Of a stretch of 64,000 nucleotides of DNA, positions 36,775-48,331 are shown one piece after another (within the stretch, counting starts at the first letter, position 1; the number at the start of each line of letters is the position of its first letter). The notes beneath the pieces were generated by a model. That model worked only from the letters and a program-made list of their open reading frames with translations. It had not been told where the DNA came from and searched no databases. The position numbers and the translations under genes were made by a program. The stretch spans positions 10,001-74,000 of the forward strand of contig JAHBMJ010003375.1 in the NCBI GenBank assembly GCA_018398765.1, in the 5' to 3' direction. Origin of the DNA: Chromera velia. Its lineage: Eukaryota; Sar; Chromeraceae.

Positions 36775-38547
36775 GAGGAGAGGAAAGAGACCAGCCATGC
36801 AGAGAAAAGCAAGACGGAGAAAGAAGGAGCAAAGCAACGACGCAGCCTCATGCAGTGACATTCAGCCCACACTCCCAGAGACTACCTATGCTGCTGAGAA
36901 CACTGAAAAGAGGCATTAATTCACCTGTATAAACTCCCCTGCACTCGCAGCAAAGATCTCTGCCCAATCACTCTGCTTGTCTCCCACACACGTCCCTGAC
37001 AAAATCCAAACTTTTGCCAGGAGATCAACCGACCCCCTTTTTCTGCCATCCTAGACGAAGGGGCGGAATGCATGACAGTCAGAATGCGTAGGTGACCCTC
37101 AACCAATTCCATGCACCAAATCGCATTCCCGTAGATCGAGGTGCATGCACGATACCGCTGGTGCTCGACAAAGACTCGGCATCGGGGCTCGCTTGGGCAA
37201 GCAGTCAGGCGAAACTGCTGTAGGTTCGAACTTGTATGTCAGATCCACATGTAAGACGCATTGCTGGCCGGCATCTTTTAGTGATGAATAATAGAGCTGT
37301 ATTGCATTAAAAAAAAAAGAGCTCCTTAACTCCCACACCAGTGATCTTGTTTGTAGTATCATTACGAATGCCACGCCAAATCAGTATCACTCGTACACCG
37401 TATCATCATACACTATAGATCATACATGATGGATCATCATTACTTTCAGGTACTTTCGGGCTTAAATTTTGGGGGGGGGATCATGATTTTTATTGTTGCA
37501 TTGTTTTTAGCACTGGCAAATCAAACCTTTGATTAGTGAAAATTTATGAAACTTTGAAATTTGACTTGGACCCTAGTTTGGACCCAGGTGAAATATTTAA
37601 CAAAGCTAAAAAAAATTAAATTGTTTTTCGATAGTTTTTATTTTTAGATCATAATAAATTAGATGAGAAAGTGCTAGGAACTGCAAATAAGTGGAACTAG
37701 AACTTAGTGGAAACAATCTTGTATGGACCTCCGGGGGCAGAGTTACGGGCATGCAGGGCCCCAGACTCCAATACGACAAATAGTTAGTTAGTTAGAGGAT
37801 GCCTAACCCCAGTTGGAGCGCTATTCTACACTGACATAAACAAACAGAGTCAGATATACAGCCAAACCAAGTTGGCAGCACATGCCTAGGTATATTATGC
37901 CGCACCTAGTGCCGCACAGCAGTGAAGTGAACGGTCTCTATCATTATCATCATCATCATACGCTATCGCTATCAGCCTATGAATAGGCGTCTAGCGTTCG
38001 GCTGCAACTTCGGTGGCAATGCACAAGGCAGTTCGGTCCTTGTAACGGTCTATATCTGATACTATTAGGGCAATAATTCCACTCTATATAATCATGGCTA
38101 TTAATTGGTAATTTAAGCCTTTAATTTGTTTTGTACGTCTAAAAAACTGTATCGTCGTATAATTTATCAGTGTTATCAGGAGTTGTGGTCTAGCTGAGCT
38201 TAAAACATATTATTCTTACGTATATATATATAGTATTATGACAAAAATGTCATTAAACCAAATTAATCTGACGTTTATTCATCATGATTATCATCACTTG
38301 CACGGTCTGCGTCGGTCACAGTGACACTGGCAATTTATACTCTAGCAGCGGAGTGAATATCTCGATCTGCCCCTTTCCCCCCCCCTCTGTCGATAGACTC
38401 GATATACGAACATATGAAAACAATCAATCAATCAATCGGACATGCATGAACATTGAACAGGACCATTCGTCACGAGAAACATAAAGTGAGAGAAAACAGA
38501 GCGAGTACACAGAGAGTGCAATTAAGCTGAATTCAAAAGGGCCTGGC

Positions 38548-38553
38548 AAAAAG

Positions 38554-38594
<41 letters not shown>

Positions 38595-38658
38595 TGGAGT
38601 GTGTGTGTGTGTGAGAGAGAGAGAGAAAGAGAAACAGAAAGAGAAAGAGAAAAAGAAA

Positions 38659-38690
<32 letters not shown>

Positions 38691-38700
38691 ACGGAAGAAC
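38548..38700. repeat. GAAA/GA/GT compound microsatellite
   Basis: Runs of AAAG, GA and TG dinucleotides in an intergenic region; source of Phe/Leu/Ser frames on the minus strand. Confidence 0.9.
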
Positions 38701-40074
38701 GGACGAACAAACAAAAGAGAGAAAGAAACAGAGACAAGAGGGCAAGGGCAAAGCAGCCCAGTTATCATACAAAGGATTTGCTGACACAAAAGCCCAGCAA
38801 AAGATACGCACCACTTGACCCCCGACTTGAGTTCTTTTCTCAGAGCTGTCAGAAGTCTTACGTACGAGAAGTGGCAAATGAACAAAGGAACGGAGCAAGC
38901 ATCCGAATTGTCAAAGAAGCAAAGGGATGAAAAAGCGCACGAGTGACTTTTCCCACACTGCTCGCTGGAGTCTCCAAATTTGAAAGACATCCGAAAGTTT
39001 CTCTTTTTGTATTGTTTCGTCTCTCTATTGGAATTTCACGCATGCCGCTCCCCCTCGATCGTTGATTCTCTTCTTTCCTTTTGGCCGTTCTGTCTTCGCT
39101 GGAATGCAAACCATTGTCTGACTGCCCTTTGTATTTCGTCTGGGAATGAGTTGTGCAAAATCAGACCTGCACAATTTTGACACACCTGAACTCCTGCTGT
39201 GCATACAAATCAAATCATCCAGGCCACTTGAGTTGTGGGCAGACAATCAAGCACATCCCCCCCGTCCACGCTTCTGTCTATCCCTCAAGCGCAAAATGAA
39301 AAGTGAAGAAAGAAAATCAGACAACGAGCGGATCGATCGAGGAAGTGAAAAAACAAAATGAAGGATCGAATGCTTTCAGACGCGAAGATGATACTCTGAG
39401 TCACCTCCCCCAGAGCCTCGCAGCTCCGAAAACCCCCAAAAGGGTAAAGAAAAGAAACAAACAGATCCGCACAACGGGTCTCCATAAAGTCAAATCAACA
39501 AAAGATTCGAGGTGAAGAAAGGAAAGAGGGAAAAGAGAGACAATGACCGTCGGACGGACGCGAAGACGGCAAACAGCTTCACGGCAAGGCACCTTCATGC
39601 AGAAAGAAGAAGCCAAAGAGCAGAGAACACAAAATGAATGAAGAAAAGAACCGCCCTTCCCTCTTCAGTACACACCAAACCTGCAGATTCGATTCGGGAG
39701 AAGAAATCTTAAGAGAGCAGAACAAGAACGGGTTAAGCAAGTAGGAAAGAGCGACGAAAAAAGACCGAACAAAGAAAAAGAACCAAAAGCTTGCATGAAG
39801 GATGCGAGAGAAGAAACAAAACCCATACAGGATCGACCTCTTTCGAGTCCGCACTGCCTCTCCCAACTTAGAACCTCACTTCACAGAAGAACTTCTGCAC
39901 ACCGACTCAGCCGCCAAAGAAAAGAGAGCAACAGAAGCGCAGAGAGAAACCCTCCCAAGTGAGCCCCCCTTTCCATCAACCTTGCAACCCGAACTAGAAA
40001 AAATAAATGGAAATTAATGTGGCGACAAACACAAAGAAAAGAAAAGAAAAGAAAAGGAAAGGAGGAAATGGATC

Positions 40075-40315
40075 AATGAGGAAAAGAAGAGATCTGTTGG
40101 CACTCGACGGTCGTTTCTTTGAACACAAATACCCTTCCCTCCACAATCTTTACAGCGGTGACGCTGCCTAACATGTTCACATATTCCCCCTCCTCCACAG
40201 TCTTTACACAAAGTGAGCTGGCGGCCATGGTCACAGATGCTTTTCCCTCCACACTCCATGCATTGAGAGCCTTTGATGCCATAATCACATATCCCCCCCC
40301 TGCTCTCTTCTCCAA
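40075..40315 (-). pseudogene. Decayed copy of the Cys/His 18-residue repeat array
   Basis: Minus-strand sequence encodes about three and a half degraded units (CDYGIKGSQ, CMECGGKSICDHGRQ, CKDCGGGGICEHVRQ, CKDCGGKGICVQ) downstream of the intact gene, in the same orientation. It has no CBM20 part and no start of its own that makes sense. It is most likely a remnant of a third paralogue or of an older 3' end of the neighbouring gene; a separate 3' exon cannot be excluded. Confidence 0.65.
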
Positions 40316-40358
40316 CCAGAGAGAGGGCTAGATCCAACCAGAGAGAGGGCTAGATCCA
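40313..40358. repeat. Short tandem duplication (about 22 bp, two copies)
   Basis: The sequence AACCAGAGAGAGGGCTAGAT occurs twice in tandem between the decayed repeat copy and the intact gene. Confidence 0.9.
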
Positions 40359-40497
40359 TCCGTCCGGATGAACAGAGAGATGATGAAAGGTCTCGACAAA
40401 CACATGCAGGAAGGACAGCAGGCAAGAAGAGAAAGGAGCACATCGCTCTACAAGCAACACAAAGGACTTCGAGATGGAAGAGAAAGGAGCAAATCGA

Positions 40498-42588
40498 TCA
40501 AGGAGGAAGAGAAGCGACCTGCTTGCACTCCTGGCAGTATCGACTGTACTTTCGGTGAACACAGAAGGCCCCCCCTCCGCAGTCCTTGCAAAAGTAGCGC
40601 TGCTTTCCGTGTTCACAAATACTCTTCCCGCCACATTCCTTGCACCGAGAGCGAATGCGACCGTGCTCGCATATGCTTTTCCCTCCACACTCCTTGCACT
40701 TGCAGCGCTCGCGGCCGTGTTCACAGATACTCGTCCCTCCGCACTCCTTGCAGTGGTGTCGCTGCCGGCCGTGCTCACAGATGCTCTTCCCCCCGCAATC
40801 CTTGCACTGAGAGCGAATGCGACCGTGTTCACAGATGCTCTTCCCTCCGCACTCCTTGCACTTGCTGCGCTCGCGACCGTGGTCACAAATGCCCTTCCCC
40901 CCGCACTCTTTGCACTGAGAGCGCCTGCGGCCGTGCTCACAAATATCCTTCCCTCCGCAGTCTTTGCACTGAGGGCGCCTGCGACCGTGCTCACAGATGC
41001 CCTTCCCTCCACAATCCTTGCACCTAGAGCGCTGCCGGCCGTGCTCACATATGCCCTTCCCTCCGCACTTTTTGCATTGAGAGCGCAGCCGACCGTGCTC
41101 ACATATGCCCTTCCCTCCGCACTTTTTGCATTGAGAGCGCAGCCGACCGTGCTCACATACGCTCTTCCCTCCGCACTTTTTGCATTGAGAGCGCCTGCGA
41201 CCGTGCTCACAGATGCTCTTCCCTCCGCACTCCTTGCACGTGTGTCGCTGTTGGCCGTGCTCACATACGCCCTTCCCTCCGCATTCCGTGCACCTGTATC
41301 GCTCCCGGCCGTGATCACAAATTCTCCCTCCTCCGCACTCTTTGCATGTAGAGCGAACCCGTCCATGCAAGCAGAGAATCTGCCCATGGCGGTTCCTCTT
41401 TACCTCTCCTCCCTCTCCCCCTCGATGATCATTCTCACACACAACCGCTTTCCCTCCAGCGATCGGATCACCCCTCCCTCTGCACACCTCAGAAGAGAGA
41501 GGGGGGGAGTCCGAAAGAGACTCAGACAACCGACGTTGTTTCTCTTCCCGCACGCAACCCCTCCCCCTTCCCTCCCCCCACAACACATCCCCCCCCCTCT
41601 CAACGGGACAGCCAGACACCTCATCGCACTCGTCAGCCTCCACCTGAGTGAGGGCACTCTCTGACCATCGACGCTTCTGAGGAACCACCGATGAGTGTTG
41701 AGTCATTTCAGACTGCCCCTGACGGTGTGCCTCTTCCTCTTGCATATGGCTGGATGAGTTCGGACGGTGGGAACGAAGGTCTCTGTGTTCACACGTCTCT
41801 TTGGTGAGACGGTTGCCATCTTCCCTTTCCCTTCTCTGACCGCCAGACTGTGTGAGCTTGACTGCTGACTCTGCAGGAGGACAGACTGCTGATTCGGTGG
41901 CACAAATAGAGACGCTGACTGACGTGTGATGACTTTCTGAATCGAATATTCTGGTGTCCGTTTGGGTCCTGTGCTGTGCGGAAAGAGGACAAGCAACCTC
42001 GGACTGAATTGTTCTTTGCGGGTTTTCAGTCTGCCTGTCTGTGTGCAGAGAGAGCAGTGCCAACTGCAGACTCTCAGGGACCCCCCATTCCACCGAAATC
42101 CCAACCAGCTCCCTCTTCTGATGATCTCTCCCCCCTTCTGCACCGACATGGAGTGTGTTGACACCCCTCTCTCCGACCGAAGAGCAATCAGAGAGAGAAG
42201 GCCCACTAACGAGACGCACGATACGGAAGTCTCCACCATTCAGTGGCTCAAGACACATGAGGTTGCCAGGATGTAGCACCTCAGTCTCTTCACCATCGTT
42301 CGGAATCGCAAGCAGTCGAAACTTCAATTCTGACACCCCCGCACCCCCACCCTCTCCCCCCACCCCCACCCCATTCACGAAACCTCCAGAGACGCCCACA
42401 GGGGACTCTGGGAGATTCACCTCCACCTCACTCGACACCCACCAAGGACGCCCACACGGTGCAGGGGCGAGAGACAACGCACCATCCAACTCCCACCCTC
42501 CCAGTTCAGGACAATCTCCCACCACCACAACGCGTTGATTCTCTCGCACCTCCGGGCAATGCGCAACAAAGGCGATGGATCCTTTCAT
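40498..42588 (-). CDS. CBM20 domain protein with 15 Cys/His 18-residue repeats
   Basis: Single exon of 696 residues. The first 110 residues resemble a CBM20 starch-binding domain (VVVVGDCPELGGWELDGAL, then a WW pair); CBM20 binds starch or related glucans. A disordered, Ser/Gln/Arg-rich middle follows (about residues 150-400). The C-terminus has fifteen tandem 18-residue units of the form CKxCGGKxICEHGRxRSx (C-x2-C-x5-C-x-H, a likely metal site), then CQECKQVASLPP. The units are 54-bp direct repeats at 40537-41346. Such repeats are common in algal and protist proteins; their role is unknown to me. It is a divergent paralogue of the gene at 44207, sharing domain order, a near-identical tail and 3' UTR sequence. 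An antisense open frame through the repeats is an artefact. Confidence 0.85.
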   Translation of the reverse strand: MKGSIAFVAHCPEVRENQRVVVVGDCPELGGWELDGALSLAPAPCGRPWWVSSEVEVNLPESPVGVSGGFVNGVGVGGEGGGAGVSELKFRLLAIPNDGEETEVLHPGNLMCLEPLNGGDFRIVRLVSGPSLSDCSSVGERGVNTLHVGAEGGRDHQKRELVGISVEWGVPESLQLALLSLHTDRQTENPQRTIQSEVACPLSAQHRTQTDTRIFDSESHHTSVSVSICATESAVCPPAESAVKLTQSGGQRREREDGNRLTKETCEHRDLRSHRPNSSSHMQEEEAHRQGQSEMTQHSSVVPQKRRWSESALTQVEADECDEVSGCPVERGGDVLWGEGRGRGCVREEKQRRLSESLSDSPPLSSEVCRGRGDPIAGGKAVVCENDHRGGEGGEVKRNRHGQILCLHGRVRSTCKECGGGRICDHGRERYRCTECGGKGVCEHGQQRHTCKECGGKSICEHGRRRSQCKKCGGKSVCEHGRLRSQCKKCGGKGICEHGRLRSQCKKCGGKGICEHGRQRSRCKDCGGKGICEHGRRRPQCKDCGGKDICEHGRRRSQCKECGGKGICDHGRERSKCKECGGKSICEHGRIRSQCKDCGGKSICEHGRQRHHCKECGGTSICEHGRERCKCKECGGKSICEHGRIRSRCKECGGKSICEHGKQRYFCKDCGGGAFCVHRKYSRYCQECKQVASLPP
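40537..41346 (-). repeat. 54-bp tandem repeat array, 15 units
   Basis: Coding array of the CBM20 gene. Adjacent units are often almost identical (for example those near 41040-41200), indicating recent unequal exchange or slippage. Confidence 0.92.
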
Positions 42589-44206
42589 TTTGCCAAAGAA
42601 GGGATATATGTAGACGGATGTAGACGGCTAAGTTCAACGTTTCAATCGATCGGCAGCTGCGAATCGGAAAGCGGACACAGCTGGCTGTACTCTTCGACGC
42701 CGTCGCTCGAATGTCAGCTGCACAGACCCATGCACAAATTCACGGAGATGAAAGCCGCACACTCGATGCAAGAGGGGCAAAAGCCTTCAGAGACCGGGCA
42801 ACTTCACACAACAATGTCAACGCTCGAAGGACGAAAATATAAAGGAAGGAATCTTAATGACGCACCCGCAGTTCCCCAACTCCAACGAAGGTGTCTGCCC
42901 AGTCCCTGAGTCTTCCTCCAAGAGCGTAAGAAGACAAAAGAGGGTCGAAGTCGTAGTCAGATGACTGATTCAATGGTCGTAAAACAGTCCCAGACCATTC
43001 AAAACTCCTCATGAAAGACTCACGCACGATTGATTGTACGGCCTCCGTATATCGATAGTCGAAGTCGCACTCTAGAGTGAGTCACTCAGTGGAAGGTCTG
43101 AAGAAGAAGAAGCGAATCGCGATCGATCGACAAGCTTCTGTTCGACTGACAAAAAAGATTCAGTCTGTCGATCGTCTTGCTCTGGCTGAGGGACGGTGAC
43201 CGTTCCTCTCGAACAGATTGAATCTTGACTTCACACTTGCAGCAGCAGTGCCTCATAGAGATGTCAAATGATGTCGTCGTCAAGCTGTCAGAGAAGCTCT
43301 GACAGACTTTCAGATTCAAACTGAAATTTAACGCCACGTCAAGTTCAAGACTGCATGTTCAAGATTTTGGAGATACGGCCGCGCGGGATCGCATTGGATC
43401 GCATGGGTCGGGGCGCAAATTTATAAGGGAATGCCACTGCAATGCCACTGCAGCAACAGAGAGACGCGAGCTTTGACAATGCTTTGACCTTTTGGAACTG
43501 TCTTGCAGAGTTGCCTCGAGTGACACGAGTCGAGTTCAAATATGTATAATTGTCCTCTTTTAGGCTTTCACGGAGTACTTCAACCACCTTACAACTTGCT
43601 CTAGCTCGAGTCTATCCCCGGCGAGAGTGTACCTACATTCAAAGACCAGATTTGAAGGGCTTCTTGATTGTCTCTTGAATTTCAAGTCTCCATATCGATA
43701 TACGGCCTTTGTTTGTCTCTGAAGGGACTGCTGCATCGATCAGGAGGCTTTCACTCCTTTGCGCAAGTGTGGCAGACAGAGTTCGACATAGAAGCAAATC
43801 AAGGCACTGATCGTGCACTGCCTTGGGAAGGGAGAAAACTACGAAGCTGTTGGCAACAAAGTTGCGCAAGGAGTTTCCAACCGTCCCTATATACACCTGC
43901 GCTTCGACTTCATCCACTTCCGGGGGTTGTCTACTTCAGATCTCTTGTGTGTGTCTCCCTAGCTGGTGACCCCCTCGAATTATTATCGTCAAATATCGAA
44001 TCAAGTCAGTGAATGAGAGAGTGAACTTCCAGGAATACTGTTGCGATCACTTTGTTGCTCGAGCTCTGCGTTGTGACATTCGAAATCTGCGTAGTAATAT
44101 TCAATCTTGGTTGTGGCAGGGTCGGTGTACACATGGTTTTTGGCTTTTGATGTGCGTGCAGAGGTCACTCGGGAGCTCACTTTTGTGTTTCCCGTCAAGT
44201 TGACGT
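42589..44206. promoter_or_regulatory. Divergent intergenic region of the CBM20 pair
   Basis: 1.6 kb between two start codons of head-to-head paralogues. It contains short GATCGATC-type palindromes (near 43120) and TATA-like strings (TATAAAG near 42838, TTATAAG near 43420), but I cannot assign promoters. No coding frame is supported. Confidence 0.45.
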
Positions 44207-46270
44207 ATGACTATCAAGATGATGGAGGCGGAGACGAGTGTTGTGCTTTTTGCCTGTTCGGGTGTGGAGCCTCGGGAGGGGCAGACGTTGGTGGTTGTCG
44301 GCAGCAGCTCTGAGCTCGGAGGGTGGGATGTGAGTCGCAGTATCTCCCTCCATCGAGTGAAGAACCCTGCCTTCCCAAGCGTGTGGATGTCCTTTCCGAT
44401 ACGACACAGTGCTGGCTCTGAAGTCCGATTTCAGTTTGCCCTTGTCACACCAAGTGCCGACACTGAGTCTCTTCAATCAATGACGTTTGACGACCGAAGA
44501 TTGGTGGTAGACGTTCTCAAATCCTCATCTGCAGTCATTTCAACCATCTCAGCAGCAGCTCCTTCACACAGTCGAAGTCAGGACTGTTGTTGGTGCGTGT
44601 GGGGGGAGCCTTTGGGGTGTGGGTTGCGGGAGGTGGAGGTCGTTAGTGGTGGGTATGCGTTGTTTGGTGGGCGTTGGGGAAATTGGGAGCCACAGGTGAG
44701 TCCGTTGAGATTGGAAGACATGGTGTTAGCGCAGCAGCAACTCGAACCTGAAAAGGACACGCCCCCTTCTGTCTCCTCAGAGTTAGAGATTGAAAAAGAG
44801 AATGCGCGGGAGGGGGGGGGTGTGGGTGGAGGCGGAACCTTCAGGGGTCCTCCTGAGGGCGACCTGATGGTCAGCGACGTCACTGGAAAGACCGACGGTG
44901 CTCTTTCTCAGTCTTTTCCGATTTGTCCTTCGCCAAAAAGAGAGGGTGAGAGCGGAAAAGAGAGGGGATGTGGAAGTGCAGTGCAGGTTGAAGATGAGTT
45001 TTCCGCCCGCAAAAGCCATGTGTCACAACAGACGGTTGGTGGTGTGGGGGTCGCACCTGCCTCCGAGAATGCAGATATTCTGATGGTGTGTGGTCACGGC
45101 GCTGAGTGTGACGGTGTGTGTGTGCCCGAGGGTCATCATCATCTGAAGACCAATTCTGCGATTCTGCAGCGGGGAGGGGATGAGTTGAGGGGGGTAAGGG
45201 GGGGGATCGGATTTCGATTTGCACCTGCAGCTCTGAACAGACGGGGAATTGACAGGGTGAATGGGGGGGAAGGTCTGTCGGGAGGGAAGTCTGCAGAGAC
45301 GGGGGGAGCGGTGAATCTTCTGGCGGGGAGAGTTGGGAAGAGTCGGTCGGTCTCCCGAGAGTCCTTGCCAGAGAGAGAGTGTCCGTCTGCCGTGTGTGAT
45401 GGTCCGAAGCGCCGCCGTCTCTCTTCTCTTTCCGTTGCCATCTCCGAATCTCAGTCTGACATGTCATTGAGAAGAGGTGAACAGACGTTGATATTTCCCT
45501 GTCCGTCTATCCCACAGCAGCACTCCGGTTTTCCGAAGAGCCGTCTCTCCTTTGACAGCGTCGGAATGAATCAGGCCGACGTCGCATGTCAGCGTGAGGC
45601 TGCAGTCTGCGGATTGTCCGAAGAGGAGGAAACGCAAAGGGGATCGACAAATTGGGGGGGAAACACCACGAAGGCTACCAAGAGACCCCTCTGCCCCCCT
45701 GACCGCTGTCACTCAGACTGCAGGGGGGCAGAGAGGAAGCACCCCGTCGCTTGCAACAGGGACATCCAGCAGCAGCTCGCGGGTAGAGACGGTAGAACTG
45801 AAAAGAATGGTGTAAGAAGAAAGGGGGAAAAGAGAGAGCACACAGGAGAGGTCAAGAGAGACCGGCACGGAAACATCCTCTGTCCACATGGACGGGTTCG
45901 CTCTGCATGCAAAGAGTGCGGAGGGAAAAGTATTTGTGAGCACGGCAGGGAGCGCTCTAGGTGCAAAGAGTGTGGAGGGAAGGGCATATGTGAGCACGGC
46001 CGCATTCGCTCTCGGTGCAAGGATTGTGGAGTGAAGGGCATCTGTGAGCACGGTCGCAGGCGCTCTCAGTGCAAAGACTGCGGAGGGAAGGATATTTGTG
46101 AGCACGGCCGGCAGCGCAGCAAGTGCAAGGAGTGTGGAGGGAAGAGTATTTGTGAGCACGGCAGGGAGCGCTACTACTGCAAGGCCTGCGGAGGGGGGGC
46201 CTTCTGTGTTCATCGAAGGAAGCGTCGATACTGCCAGGAGTGCAAGCAGGTCGCTTCTCTTCCTCCTTGA
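44207..46270 (+). CDS. CBM20 domain protein with 6 Cys/His 18-residue repeats
   Basis: Single exon of 687 residues from 44207; in-frame ATGs at 44219 and 44222 would be just as good starts. The N-terminus resembles CBM20 (LVVVGSSSELGGWDVSRSIS, then WMSFPIRHSAGSEVRFQFAL) and predicts starch or glucan binding. A long low-complexity middle follows. From 45908 there are six full 54-bp units encoding CKxCGGKxICEHGRxRSx, then CQECKQVASLPP, the same ending as the minus-strand paralogue at 40498. The unit count is 6 here against 15 there, while the rest of the protein has a similar length. One unit has CGVKG instead of CGGKG. The head-to-head arrangement suggests an inverted duplication. Subcellular place is not indicated: no signal peptide is seen. 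Confidence 0.85.
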   Translation: MTIKMMEAETSVVLFACSGVEPREGQTLVVVGSSSELGGWDVSRSISLHRVKNPAFPSVWMSFPIRHSAGSEVRFQFALVTPSADTESLQSMTFDDRRLVVDVLKSSSAVISTISAAAPSHSRSQDCCWCVWGEPLGCGLREVEVVSGGYALFGGRWGNWEPQVSPLRLEDMVLAQQQLEPEKDTPPSVSSELEIEKENAREGGGVGGGGTFRGPPEGDLMVSDVTGKTDGALSQSFPICPSPKREGESGKERGCGSAVQVEDEFSARKSHVSQQTVGGVGVAPASENADILMVCGHGAECDGVCVPEGHHHLKTNSAILQRGGDELRGVRGGIGFRFAPAALNRRGIDRVNGGEGLSGGKSAETGGAVNLLAGRVGKSRSVSRESLPERECPSAVCDGPKRRRLSSLSVAISESQSDMSLRRGEQTLIFPCPSIPQQHSGFPKSRLSFDSVGMNQADVACQREAAVCGLSEEEETQRGSTNWGGNTTKATKRPLCPPDRCHSDCRGAERKHPVACNRDIQQQLAGRDGRTEKNGVRRKGEKREHTGEVKRDRHGNILCPHGRVRSACKECGGKSICEHGRERSRCKECGGKGICEHGRIRSRCKDCGVKGICEHGRRRSQCKDCGGKDICEHGRQRSKCKECGGKSICEHGRERYYCKACGGGAFCVHRRKRRYCQECKQVASLPP
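45908..46231 (+). repeat. 54-bp tandem repeat array, 6 units
   Basis: Coding array of the plus-strand CBM20 gene, in opposite orientation to the array at 40537-41346. Confidence 0.92.
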
Positions 46271-46794
46271 TCCATGTGTTTCCTTTTTCACTTCTGCTGT
46301 CTGTCTAGGCTTTCCAACTCTCCCTTCTTTCAGTTGAGGCATATGCGATCTGTGTTGCTTGTAGAGCGATTTGTTGCTTCAAAGGGGGGAGGAGTGCGCA
46401 CTGCCAAAGGGGAGGGGAGGAGAGTCTGTGGGGCATCTCCTTGATCGCTCTCGCTCTAAGGATCTCCTTTTCTTTTCCACCTCAGCTGCCATGCTTTCGC
46501 TTCCCCGTTTCAATTTTGTTCCGATGCCTCATTTTTTCTCTTCTCTATTCTCTCTGTGTGAGGTCCTTGTATGTCCTAGCTTGTCCCTCCATTGTTTGAT
46601 TTGCTCTCTGTATGCATTCAAATGGTTTGAGGAAATTCTTCTTCTGCCTTGTTTGCGTGCTCTGATCTGCACTTTTGGGTCGGATCAATCGACAGGAGAA
46701 TGCGAATGAGATCGCCTGTCTGGAAGACGAGAGGGAGGGCTCTGAGAATTCATCTCTTCGTGCAATAGAAAAGGGGGGAAGAGTATCTGGAAGC

Positions 46795-46925
46795 ATGCAA
46801 TGCCGGCACTGCTACTTCTGCAAGCCTTAGGATTGGGGAGGGAAGGGCATCTATGGTAACGGAAAGGACCGACGACACTGCCAAGAGTGCAAGAGGTCTC
46901 TTCTCGTCCTCCTTGATCCATTTTT
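46795..46925 (+). pseudogene. Decayed 3'-end copy of the Cys/His repeat gene
   Basis: Downstream of the plus-strand CBM20 gene, the sequence recapitulates the end of the array and tail in broken frame: GGGAAGGGCAT, then CACTGCCAAGAGTGCAAG (compare TACTGCCAGGAGTGCAAG at 46230) and TCCTCCTTGATCCAT (compare 46261). It mirrors the decayed copy on the outer side of the minus-strand paralogue. Confidence 0.65.
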
Positions 46926-47781
46926 CTCTGCCTCTTCTCGTCTATTGTCCTTCCCGCATGTGTCTGTCGAGAGCTTTCCTGTTCAGTTCCCTGCGCCCCT
47001 TTCCTTTTCTCTACATGCATGAAAGATCAATCGTCTGTTTTTCTGTCTGTCTGTCTGTCTGTGGAAAGAAAAGACAATATTGTCTGTCTATCTATCTGTC
47101 TGTCTCTCTGTCTGTCTGTCTGTCTGTCTGCACTCACTCTCTGCTCCTTTTATTTTGGATTTCGTGGGAAAGACCCCTTTCGATTGTCCTTCTCACAGTC
47201 TCGTTGCCTGTGCGCTGCTCTTCTTTCTCTGGCTATTAGACGATAGGACTCGGTCTGGTCGAGTCTTAGACTCAGATTTTTGCTTAAATTGCTTAATAGT
47301 GCGTACCTCATCTCATTGTTGAGTCTCACCCGAAGCTAACCATCATTTGCTTATTATCTGATGCAAGCTGATAGTGTCGATTGGTACTGCATGGACCGCG
47401 GCTACGGATCGTAACGGACGGTAAAGACTTTTAAAAGATGCATTATTACTGGTAAATCCCTTTTCTCTTTCCGTTGTCAAGGATTGAACACCAACATTCC
47501 TTTGCCTAACGCTAGAAGCTAGTTACCAAGAAGTATCCATAACTGGATACGGATGGTGATGACGCGCTATATAATGATAGTCTTGATTTAAACAGAGTGG
47601 GGAAGGAGAGCAGAGAGAGACTGAGGACAGTAATTAAAAACTTTTGTGGGGAGCATTGATTTAAAGTTCTTTTCTAGCTTTTAGCATGTCATTCTTTCTC
47701 TTCCTTTTGCTAGTCGATCCTTTTATCTTGTTTATCTCTTCTTGCTACTAGCTTTATCACTCATTTAACCTCCGATTTGAC

Positions 47782-48331
47782 CTAGCAGTTGACCGTAATT
47801 TTGATGTATGCTAGGACGTATGCTATTGTACGTTGGACGCACTTTGCAATGAGCCTTTCAACCTTAGGTTTAACCTTCATATTAAATGGCCGGAACATTC
47901 CTGGCGGGCCGGTTGGATCGGTTTGATGCTCTCTCACGGTGTTAGGTTGAGCAAAATCATCCATCACAGTATAAGCCGTCGGCTGCCATAACACAGTGCC
48001 GTCCCCTAGCAGTGGACTACAGGAAAAAACCCAGAACATTCATCTAGACATTAGTAATACTCTAGACGTATCAGAGAGAAAAAAAAAATAATTTAAGCCC
48101 ATCTTCATTTAATTTTTTTTTTTGCCCGATGATGTTAGGTGACAAACAATTGTTGTTCAACAATGTCGATCCCCTATGCAGATATGCAGCCCTCGGTTTC
48201 AAACAGGCAGCCAATCTTCCCACACACAGGTAAGACATCTTGCCGCCAGTGAAAGGCAACTTATAGAAACCATCTAATTGCGGGCCCCCCAGGTGAGAGA
48301 AGAGAAGAAAGAGAGATCCAAAGAGAAGCAA
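47782..48331 (-). other. Possible gene fragment, unrecognised
   Basis: Two short minus-strand frames (48331-48071 and 48039-47782) contain ordered-looking stretches such as GGPQLDGFYKLPFTGGKMSY and DDFAQPNTVREHQTDPTG in an otherwise AT-rich island. No start, splice pattern or family is clear. It may be a decayed gene or element fragment. Confidence 0.2.

Larger units (their letters stand above)
36775..40497. other. Convergent 3' intergenic space with AT-rich island; no gene found
   Basis: Space between the calpain stop and the stop of the minus-strand CBM20 gene. About 37130-38480 is AT-rich with ATC and TAGT short repeats and no open frame. From 38540 to 38720 lies a GAAA/GA/GT compound microsatellite. 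From 38950 to 40010 there is purine-biased sequence with only short frames. A decayed Cys/His repeat copy (listed separately) lies at 40075-40315. Confidence 0.5.

Noticed and set aside
40474-41664. 396-residue plus-strand open frame with Leu/Ala/Val-rich repeats
   Set aside because: Antisense of the 54-bp Cys/His repeat array. The minus-strand frame has CBM20 similarity and conserved Cys/His, so that is the real one. The minus-strand alternative frames there are likewise shadows.
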